Part shown: piece after piece, positions 48,701 through 60,700 of the stretch
Numbering within the stretch: position 1 is the stretch's first letter
Layout of the letters: each line of letters opens with the position of its first letter
NCBI GenBank assembly: GCA_002633005.1
Contig: NMRA01000044.1
Span: forward strand, 911,568 to 975,567
From: Phoronis australis
Taxonomy: Eukaryota; Phoronida; Phoronidae
Reading direction: 5' to 3'
DNA: 64,000 bases
Notes under the pieces: model-generated
Database searches by the model: none
The model's input: the letters and a program-made list of their open reading frames with translations, nothing else
What the model was told of the DNA's origin: nothing
Position numbers and translations under genes: made by a program

Positions 48701-51700
48701 CACAAGGTTCACAAACCCAAAAATTTGAGACCCCTGGATCCCTTATTACATGAAGTTGACCTACCTATACTAGAATTCCTGCTACTCCTGGGCTTGGCTA
48801 TGGTGACGAGGGGAAAGAATATTTTCAACTGTGAGTACAACAATGTCACGTCTTTACCGCGGAAAATCTGCAAAATTAAATGACATAGAATTGCAGGAGT
48901 AATAAAAACGCTGACTTAAAGTGATCTTGCAAGAAAATCAGTTTCTGTAAAAAAAATTAGAAATACAAGAAGCGATAAACAAGTATGAAAAATGTGATCC
49001 ATTATAGCTTAGGATTCACAGGTCTATGTACACAATGCACAAAATCTACAACGAACACTGTGTCTCTGTTATCAATTTCTGCTAAACTGGTATGACTTGA
49101 GGATTTCAGTTACAAAACTATGTAGAAGATTGTGGAAGGAGTTGATCTCTCTGTGGCCCAATCCAAAAACCTAAAATAATTCCTCATAAAACCTTACAAA
49201 AAACACACACCATGTTCATTCTAGACAAGGCTGGAACTAGTCTCAAAAGAATTTTCATTCTGATGTTAAGGAATTCCTTAAACGAGATCCTAGACAAATG
49301 TCCAAATTTGACTAAGTTCAGAGCATCATATCACAAAAATGGCTGACCAGATTCGTATGAAACTTTATGACTGTGCTTTAAGCATAGTTCTCCAAAATGC
49401 TTTTACAAATTGTTTTTAAATTGAATCGCATTTGCTTGAGGGGCTATCAAAAACTGGGCATTTATAATTTCGATTTCATCTTAAACATTTCCATCAAACT
49501 AATTTTGGTTACATTCTTGATACTGTTGTTTTGCTATCATGATCATAGTACTTTTCATTTTTTGATAAAACTTGTGTTTGTATCGATCAATAAATGCCTG
49601 CAATTCGAGATCAGCCAATCAACATATTACCAGACAGTGTTTGAGGGTGTTCTAATTTGACAACTGCTCGACTGGTGGGTTTTTTTTTTTTTTTTTGGTA
49701 TAAAATTGGCCATATTAAGCCATTAAAGCACTTTTTACCACGTTCAGAAAGTTACACACAACCAATTTTTTGGCTGTGTAGGACCTTACTGGCAAGCAGC
49801 AACGACTGCTTCCCAGGGTTTACATGCTGCATAACAACACTGTATTCCATATATACAAGAATCTTGTAAAAACCCCGAGTCACGCAAGTCTTCATGAGAT
49901 ATTGCCATGTACCAACAGCAAAGCTCAAGATCACACTACTAGTAGCTTATCTTGTGAGTGTCTTGCATCTACGGAACATAATCTATTAGTTCATTATTTC
50001 TAACAGTACGGAAAGTGTCAAACAATAAGTCTGTGTTTATTGTTTTCATTTACGGAGTCAAGAGACTAAAAAAGAGATGGCGACAATATACAACAAATTT
50101 GGAAATGTCGATTTCCCTTGCTTGACTGTTGTATAGAACGAAATTAACGTGAATCTCAGAATTACAAACTTCCTACAAAACCAACAGCTAGATAGCAGCT
50201 CCTAAACATGCTATCTTCTGCCATGTCTTAGAGGCATGACGAAGTGCTGCATTCCCCTGCTATGAAACACAGGTCTAAAAATCAAGGGGAGGTCCTCAAG
50301 CCAATTACGCGTATTTAAAAACAAAATTTTAGCAACATCGTGTAGACCTTTTGCCCGCATCACCACTTTGGGAAAATAACCACGGAATCTTTTGTTACTT
50401 CAAATGCAAGAATTAACTTAGAAATTGGGCAGAATAAAAACCATGCACTGCTTGTAATTTCTACATCAAGACAAGTGAATTGCGTGCATTTTGGGAGCTT
50501 ATGTTAGCATTCATGGAAATATGTGTGGTGCTTTCAAGAACCAAGACTTGATTGTAATAGCAGGCATGTAACCAAACACGAGCTCTTAAAAGTGAATACT
50601 ACAAAATTGGGGTTTAGCTGAATGTGGGATTTAATGCAGACGAGTATGGTAATTGTATCTTTCAAGGCATTTTAGAAATCTAGAATTTCGTCCTAACGTC
50701 CTTCAACTCTGAATGTCTCAAATTACCATTGCACAGCTATAAGTTCTAAAATGCAGGACCTTATTGACAAGTCTATACATTTAGCTAAAAATCTAAAAAA
50801 CTAACAGAATTTAACTCAAAAACAGTATTTATTTCTGAAAGCAGAAATTATGCATAATTTATACCAATCTGTCATTAATACGCTCAAGTGACCATGCTTT
50901 TTGGTAAAGTTTAGAAATTAAAAAGAAAGATACAGGATCAGTAACATGACCAAATTTTGCCTGATATAAATGTTCAAGATAAAAAATTGAAAATGCTGTA
51001 GTTAGTTTTCCAAATTATTGTTTTGTTTTCGCTTCATGCACCCCTAAAGTTTTTTGATAAAAACCATACATCCCGTTTTCTGATAGCCCCTCATGCAAAA
51101 GTGGGACATGTTAAAACCAATTGCTAACAGTGTGTTGCAGAACAGTGCATAAAGCATAATATCTAAAAGTTTCATGCGAGTCTGTTCAGCCACATCGGAG
51201 ATATGACATTACGAAGTTGGCCAAAACTGAATATTTTTCTAGGTTCCTACATAATCTTAGGTGAACTGCCAGGGTTTCTCAGGTTACAAATTTCCCTTTT
51301 GCCCTTATTACATTCAGTATAAGGAAACTGTTGCTTCAACATTTCTGGAAACAGACAACCTTCCCGGTAATACAATCTCCACCAGTTTCGGTTCTTGTAC
51401 TATAAAAAGCACTTTATGATAACTGACGACTCATAGACAACCATCAATGATTTATCATCCAAGGAAATGCCGTCACTCACTACAGTCACTCTGATTGTAG
51501 TTTGCTATGAAAAATTTTTGATCTCAGGCAAATCGTATATGATATAAATGGCTCCGCCTTCAGTCATTTTGGGGTCTGCAAATCAACATGACCTCAGTGA
51601 AAGTCACGATAAACACCAAAGAGGCCATGGTTGCAACCACATCTGCTTTTGGTACACTAAAGTCTTTACGAATTGGTCAACGACCCAAAATCAATTGATC

Positions 51701-54700
51701 AATAACCAATTTGAACTAATCAAAGGAATTGATCAGCTATATATGAATCCACCAATATTAACACTTTAAAGCATTTTAAAGGGTACTAGCAATGTACCAG
51801 AAAATACTCCGAAATATGAGTACCAGAAACTGATTTTACTTGGAAATTGAGAATTTTTTTATTCCACGAATTTTAAAGCTGTTTTACAAGGCATGCCACA
51901 GTTGGATGTTGCGTCTAGCTGGACATAAATTAACAGATCAGTCGCCGAGTTTTCTACAGTGCACAAATAATGCATTAAACAATGAAGAAGAGCTCATTCT
52001 GTGAACACAAATTTAAAGCTGTATGCGAGTCGGTCATAGTATCCATAATTAGTTTATGTGGCATTTTCCTAACTTCCTACCCTGCAAAACAAACTTTGAG
52101 TTGGCCCAAACCTTTTCCCAGGTGTTTGTATAAATTTCAAAATGTTTTTGGGCCACCACGTATAAACTCAAGTTACCAAAACTGATCATTCAAAAGTTTC
52201 CTGCATTATTGACGACCTACCTTGGCAACAAACGTTCCTCCAGGCTTCAGCACATGTGTAGTGATGTTCAGCGCCTAATAACAACAAAGCAATACAATCC
52301 AGTAACAAGTGCGGATGAAAGAACTAGAAACCATTCTTCGGTGATTTCATGAACAACAGCCATATCAGCTCAGCATCACTTAAGTTCCTACAGAATATAT
52401 GTCCAAGCGCATTTACACCAAATAAGTAATGACTTTTCACAGAATAGCATTTTCACGCTCCTAACTGCTCACTAATTTCTCTGTCATTACTGGTCATGAC
52501 AGATACCTGCCAGGACCATGAATTTCTCGGTGGTGTTTTTATTGTTTGTCCAACTATTCCAATTCGGTCAACAATATGTGGGCTTCACCCACTCGAGAAG
52601 TCAACTAATGAAATTATTGCATGTTTTTGAGCTGAGGACCATCACATCTGTACTTCTTCTCCATTCACAACTTAAAAGTGAAATCAAGAACTTGTTACCT
52701 TCAAAGAAGCCTATCAAACAGACATTTTCCTATAATACAACATGTTGAAACAAACTACGTAGCTAGATAGCGGTAATTGAAAGCATCAGCCTAGTCCCCA
52801 AGCCTCAAGATGGCACTGAATGGTTTAGCCATTTGAGGGTTGGTGAGGAGAAATCTACTTACCCGATTTCTGACATTTTTATGGAATTTGCCAGAATATC
52901 ACGAGAAATAAAAGGTTATATCAACTTTAAAATTTGCTGCAGTATAACACAAAATCAAAACTAGCAGTGTATATATGTGTGGAGACTTGCTCTGTTACAT
53001 ATGCAGCAATTTAGGTCTACATTATGACAAAAATGGTGTATTTTGATTCAAAAAACAGAATAACTTCTATGGTGCCATCAATATAACAGAATCCAAAATA
53101 AGTACGCGAACAACTTTTATTTCAAACAATAAACCTAAAAGAATGTCTTTGCTTCAAAATCACAAATGGCAGCAACAACGCCTGTGAAAATAACTAAAAT
53201 CTGCCCTTGAAAAATGTTTAATTTCTGGAAAATTTCTCAAATTTATCACATCAAAGAAGTATGGACAAGAATTCTAAAGAACTGTTACTTAAGTATTCAG
53301 ACATTCACGTGTCTGAAGGTTTCTCGTGTCGGTCTTGTTAGCAGTGAATGTCAATCAGCGCAGAAGAGATATCTCCTCACCAAACCTAAAAATGGCTAAA
53401 CCAATCAGCTCCACCTTCAGGAGTGGAGATGATCCTGTTGAGAGTATTTAAATGGCAACATTCAGTGCCACCTACAGTTCACTTGTATTTTGAATAGAGA
53501 TTTAATACAATATGGTTTCTCAGCTTTTTTGTAAATCACCATACTCTGAAACTGCCATTGCAATGTGATTAAGACATTTGAATGATTCATGCCAAAAAGT
53601 ATGACAGCACAAAATGTCTGTGAACAAAAGAAATTGGGTTTTGTCTCAGTCAAGTCTACTGCTCTTTTACCCCAGAATCTGAAATCAAGTCAAGCAACAA
53701 TCCCTTTTGTGTCCTCACAATTCTTAAGCACAGTCAGACATTTGCAGTAATGGAATTGATGGTTTTCACCTCAATGTTTACAAAAGAATATTCTGAAATT
53801 TCGCAATTGTACAACAAAATTAATTTTTTTCTATATGGATGTCAAGAACTCAAAACCCAAATGAAAATAAGGTTTTATTCGAAATAGTATCAGAATTTCT
53901 TTATAACATTAAATCTCTTTGTGTGAGTGGATAGAAATGTATACAATGTGTATGAAAATGAATTATTTACATTCGTAATCATACATCATTGTAATCTTAA
54001 TATCAGGTTTTTTTTTAATTTGTGTATTCGTGTATAATAATTGTATATAGACTTCTTTGTATTTTTTACCCAGATTTAATGCCTCTTGGCGCTTTCTGGG
54101 TTATGCATATTCATTGTATTCTGAAGATTTCGTAATAAACATTTAATTAAAAAAAACCCTACTGTTGGAATTGACAGATCACATCAAGACTTAATTGACG
54201 GGATCAGCCATATAGATTATCTGGTGTTTGACTCATCATTTCCTGGAAATCCTTTGTGGCAACGGAAATTAATCGTGATAAGGAAAGTGTCCTAGTTTTA
54301 ATTTAAATTTTCCCCGTGAACAGAAGTCCATTGTAAGGTTATGTAGGACTTCCTCACCAAGTCCGTGCATTCAGCAAAGTACCTACAAAAGGTTTGAATT
54401 TAACTCTAGCAAGTAAAAGTATTCATAAACAGACATTTTAGAAGCTGGACATTTTTGTGTGAAATGTTTAAATATATCCTATAGCACAGCAGTGGGAACA
54501 TGACGGCACAATGATCCTAAAGAATTAATAAAAACTGCTCACAGGAAATATCCCACTCTATTAAATCCATGCAAAGATATGGAACATCATATACCAACAG
54601 CATTATAAGCACATTTCATCATGTCACTGCTATACTAGATCTTTGTTATCTATTTTTTAATGCATTTTACCGTCGTACAACTTCAGTGTTTTATCAAATG

Positions 54701-57700
54701 TGAATGTTTTGTTACTCACAGCAAGCAGTAGTTGAGCTTGAATGTACTCATCGATGTCGTGAAGGCCAGTAACTGGAGATAGAATGAGTCAACGTAATTA
54801 CGAAGACATCAGGATTTCTAAGCACTACTGAGCAAATGCCCGTCTCGTGTATCAATATTTCCACAGTATTTGTTCCCTCCGTAACATGAACAAAATCTCC
54901 AATTTGTTGGTCTGGTTGATTTTATAATTTTTGTGCTCTGATGATGAAGATACAACAGTCTCCCTCTCTGTAGAATTTCCTGGAAATGACTTCCGCAGAA
55001 TTTAATGTACGTAATAAAGGGGACAAATAAAGTGGAATGACTTACTAATAGATAGGTAGATTAACTTACATTTTTCAAATGAACAGCGCATAATGCAGAA
55101 ATTTAAAGTTCAATTTTTAATTGATGGCAATGCACTAAATGACACAAAGTTCATCTATGAAAAAGTCACAAAATTTGAGATTAAGAATTCCATATTCTAA
55201 GCAAATGGAAACGAAAGAAGAGTATCTCAAATCACTATGAGTCTCACCATCAGGCGCCCCATCACAAACTACAAGATCTGCATGATCTCCTTCAAAGTAA
55301 CTAATGATTTGGTGAGCTGTTGACACCTGGAAAACAGAAACAATGCCACCTGAAAATCATTTCATTTTACTCTAGCCAGCACCTATGAAAATCAAACGCA
55401 CGTAACAATACCATCGGCATTCCCACTAGAAGAGTTTTTTCTGCTGAATGCATTTTTTTTCCACCCAAGCAACATTGTCTTTCTGTTCTGTTGAGAACAC
55501 ATTATACTCTCATCGACCACAGGAGCTTTACTTGAGGAACGAATGACCAGCATATGCTAGTTACAATGGGTCATAGTTCGATGTCAAACTTGACATTTTC
55601 TCATTTTTTGTATTTGAAAGGTGCTCTTGTTGCAGGACCATCTTCAGACCAACTTTAGACCATGAAATGTCACCCTGAATCACCGTTACATCTGGTAATG
55701 AACCATAACCAAACTGACCTTTCTATGACTCTTGGTATGGGACTGTCTTGAGATCGATTTTACAGGGACTCATTCAAGTTGTGTCACCCAGAATCTCCAT
55801 TACTTATGGCAAGGGACCATCTTCAGACCAATCTTTACATGGACTGAGTTAGTTGTCACATTGAATCTACATTAATCATGGTATAGGGCTGTTGTAAGAC
55901 TAACTAGTCTTTTACATAGACTCACCTTTGTAATGTCCCCCTGAATCTGTATTACCCCAGGTATGGGGGCCATTGCCTGAAGATCCACAGCCACTATTTT
56001 TGCTTGAGGGTTAACATCGTCCTTCTCACCTCTGAAACCCATGCTACCCTTAATTTCCATGACAACACAACAGTCATATAAACAAGCTTCACAAGCGCCT
56101 CAGCAATATCTAAGTACAATCCGTGATTTGTGACACAGATAATACGATTTCAGTAATTTCCTCAGAATTTAAGCTGCGAGAAAACCTGGTTATGCTCAAT
56201 CAATTGTCATAGTCACAATATTTCGAACGCAACACTGCGTTTTTCATAGAGCAAAAATGTTCACAATTTTTCATAATTATGCAGACTTAACAATTGAACA
56301 TCATGAACTAACTGTGAGTGACAACCATCTTATCAAAGATTAGACTTGCAACCTTTGATAAAATGGGCCCCTGGAGCTCAACTAAACACAGGCACATGTT
56401 GTTGAAACCATCACGGCATGAGTGCGATTGAATACAATCTTGAGTTTTAAGACCAGCAGCACAATGAGCACCTGATTGTTCTCTAATAGTTGTTATGACA
56501 TGGAACCAATTTCATTGAAGACGTTCTTTCAGAGAAAATGAAAGAATTTTTGCAGTTGGTTAAGTTCAAACCCTATCATAGTATAAAACGATTTTCAATT
56601 TGAGAAATGTGCCATAGCAAAATTACATTTTTTTCTACAATTTTTGTAAAAAGGCTGCATGGAACCGAAAACTTCAATGACCAAAATAGTACAAACAACT
56701 GTAGTTTGTGACTACTGCCTTAAGTTAGCTTTTGCATTGGTTTACAGTTGCACCAAAATTGAAAACTAACAATAAAGTTTCAACCAACCTAGACTGTATG
56801 ATATTTAAAAACTTTTCATTTTGTTGGGAAATACCAATGCCTAGTCTGATTATTTCAGAAGTTCTTTATACAAAATGACCTCTGTGATCACACTGAACTC
56901 AAACACAGACATTATGGGCAGGCACTGAGAAATTTTAAGGGGCTCGTTATCAACCCAAGTAATAAACATACACTTCAGTCAGTGAGGCCTTGCTATGCAT
57001 TACTAAAGATGACTTTTACTACACAAATGGGATGAGTTACCGGTTTATTAAGTCTGAACAAGACAAAGATCTTTACTTCGGGAAACAGGCGTATTTTGAT
57101 AGCATATTTTAAAGGGCGGACAATTGCCACACAAATGAAAAAGTTCGTATTAAGTCGACGTCGAATTAACATGCGGCGATTTCCCACTTTTCAATTCTAT
57201 TATGGCCAAAAACTGATGTAAGAAATAAATTCAAAGGCCTAAAGCTTAATCTGCTCACGACCATCAGTTCCAAAAACACTTCAATGTGTGCAACATGCAC
57301 AGACAAGTTATTCGAGGACTCCTGTCATAAGGAATTGAATGTACAACTACTCGATTGGATACTTAATGCGGTTCCACTACCACTGAAGAAAAAGACGAAG
57401 TGCAAAAAGTTGTTCCAAATATATATACTGACGCACCTTATTTTTCGAGACAATACCTGACTCCAACTTCCAGGTGCCGCGCACAAATCAACAACTTTGT
57501 TGACACCTGAAAATTCAAGTGTTATAATAAATTAGATTGTTGGAAAAACGTTCTTCAATCAATACTATTGTAATGACATGATCATTTTATTAACTGTGAT
57601 ACCTGTAATCACTGCCTGACAACATATTAACACAAACCAATATAAAAGCGCTTCATTCTCTAGGCAAACCAAAGAATCCACACCAGCAAGCATGTTTTAT

Positions 57701-60700
57701 GGGGTGCCACAAGTACTTGTTCTTCCGAAATTGTGGTTGGCTCCCCACTGCCATATCCTACATCCGACAAAAGGACAAAACTGGTCCTCAAAATCATGGA
57801 CCTCATATTATAGCAATTTTGGGCAATAGTCCGTTAGTTCAAGCAACATTTAAGTGGTAATCAAAATCAAAAGATGGTTTAGTCATGGTGTATATGCATT
57901 TTCCAAAAAGCTTCAGGCATACGATAGTGCCGTACGAGCGTACTGTTTTAAAAACAACGACACACTTTTCATTGTTACAAAAGGTGGAGAAAATGACATT
58001 TGTTGCATTGTTTTTAACTTAAATGGCTGTAACGGGCAAGGTGTCGGTTTACTCCCACATTTTGCATGCACCCCATTCAGCAGTCTTTAACTCTACATGT
58101 TGATCAGGTTTCATGGCGAGGTAACGAGAAAAACTACCCTAGCTGTGTGCAAATTCGGGGTCTATGGAAGATTAACACACAGCAGTACCTAGCTGCATTT
58201 TGACGATAGTCTTCATACAGCTAGCTGGCTGATTGTGCGTGAACTTGGAATCTTGCTTAATCTGAAGATCGCGTATGAACTTGCTGGGAATGTACCAAAG
58301 GAAACTTGCCCAAGTTCACTCAAATAATCACGTTCACGTCGATAAAAATTGCACTGCACTAAATCAAATTACATGTTAATAAAATAACATATATTTTAAC
58401 CAGTCTTTTTTGGCGATTTTATTCATCAAACAATATAGTCCGGTTACCTATTTTCGTCAGGCTCCAAAGTTCGTCCGCCATCTTGTTTCGCGTGCAGCGC
58501 AACCACGCGGGACTTAGCGTTCCAATTTGGAGTGCTCGTGTGCACGTTAGGTACTAACTTATCGGAAGAGACACGTATCAAAGTAATGAGACAAAAATCG
58601 GTGAGTTTACCGATTGTTTTTTAAAACCACTTAAAAATCAGTAGATTTTACTAATACACTTTTTTGTGCGTTTTCAGAAGATGTTTTCGAATTTAAATTT
58701 TCTTCCGACGGGACACAAAACATGATCCANCTCAGAACTATCTAAGTACAATCCGTGATTTGTGACACAGGTAATACGATTTCAGTAATTTCCTCAGAAT
58801 TTAAGCTGCGAGAAAACATGGTTATGCTTAATCAATTGTCATAGTCACAATATTTCGAACGCAACACTGGGTTTTTCATAGAGCAAAAATGTTAAGTTCA
58901 CAATTTTTCATAATTATGCAGACTGAACAATTGAACATCATGAACTAACTGTGAGTGACAACCATCTTATCAAAGATTAGACTTGCAACCTTTGATAAAA
59001 TGAGCCCCCGGAGCTCAACTAAACACAGGCACATGTTGTTGAAACCATCACAGCATGAGTGTGATTGAATACAATCTTGAGTTTTAAGACCAGCAGCACA
59101 ATGAGCACCTGCTTGTTCTCTAATAGTTGTTATGACATGGAACCAATTTCATTGAAGACGTTCTTTCAGAGAAACTGAAAGAATTTTTGCAGTTGGTTAA
59201 GTTCAAACCCTATCATAGTATAAAAAAGATTTTCAATTTGAGAAATGTGCCATTGCAAATTGATATTTTTTATACAATTTTTGTAAAAAGGCTGTATGGA
59301 ACCGAAAACTTTGATGACCAAAATAGTACAAACAACTGTAGTTTGTGACTACTGCCTTAAGTTAGCGTTTTACATTGGTTTACAGTTGCACCAAAATTGA
59401 AAACTAACAATAACCAATAAAATTTCAACCAACCTAAACTGTATGATATTTAAAAACTTTTCACTTTGTTGGGAAATGCCAATGCCTAGCCTGTCTATTT
59501 CAGAGGTTCTTTATACAAAATGACCTCTGTGATCAGACTGACCTCAAACACAGACATTATGGGCAGGCACTGAGAAATTTTAAGGGGCTCGTTATCAGCT
59601 CAAGTAATGAACATACACTTCAGTCAGTGAGGCCTTGCTATGCATAACTAAAAATGACTTTTACTACACAAATTGGATGAGTTACCAGTTTATTAAGTCT
59701 GAACAAGACAAAGATCTCTACTTCAGGAAACAGGCGTATTTTGATAGCATATTTTCAAGGGCGGACAATTGCCACACAAATGAAAAAGTTCGTATTAAGT
59801 CGACGTCGAATTAACATGCGGCGATTTCACACTTTTCAATTCTATTATGGCCAAAAACTGATGTAAGAAATAAATTCAAAGGCCTAAAGCTTAATCTGCT
59901 CACGACCATCAGTTCCAAAAAACACTTCAATGTGTGCAACATGCACGGACAAGTTATTCGAGGACTCCTGTCATAAGGAATTGAATGCACATCTACTCGA
60001 TTGGGTACTCAATGTGGTTCCACAACCACTGAAGAAAAAGACGAAGTGCAAAAAGTTGTTCCAAATATATATACTGACGCACCTTATTTTTCGAGACAAT
60101 ACCTGACTCCAACTTCCAGGTGCCGCGCACAGATCAACAACTTTGTTGACACCTGAAAATTCAAGTGTTATAATAAATTAGATTGTTGGAAAAACGTTCT
60201 TCAATAAATACTATTGTAATGACACAATCATTTTATTAACTGCGATACCTGTAATCACTGCCTGACAACATATTAACACAAATCAATATAAAAGACCTTC
60301 ATTCTCTAGGCAAACCAAAGAGTCCACACCAACAAGCATGTTTTATGGGGTGCCACAAGTACTTGTTCTTCCGAAATTGTGGTTGGCTCCCCACTGCCAT
60401 ATCCTACATCCGACAAGAGGACAAAACTGGTCCTCAAAATCATGGACCTCATATTATAGCAATTTTGGGCAATAGTCCATTAGTTCAAGCAACATTTAAG
60501 TGGTAATCAAAATCAAAAGATGGTTTAGTCATGGTGTATATGCATTTTCCAAAAAGCTTCAGGCATACGATAGTGCCGTACGAGCGTACTGTTTTAAAAA
60601 CGACGACACACTTTTCATTGTTACAAAAGGTGGAGAAAATGACATTTGATGCATTGTTAACTTAAATGGCTGTAACGGGCAAGGTGTCGGTTTACTCCCA

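Larger units (their letters stand above)
48884..52220 (-). other. FTSJ1 intron 6
   Basis: A 3.35-kb intron holding dispersed repeats (49325-49460, 50780-51260) and a poly-T run. No nested gene recognised. Confidence 0.5.

Noticed and set aside
48674-48883. 69-codon plus ORF
   Set aside because: It is the antisense shadow of FTSJ1 exon 7.
57854-58090. 78-codon plus ORF in FTSJ1 intron 1
   Set aside because: The same position in the second copy of the block (near 60651) has a TGA and an indel, so the frame is not maintained.
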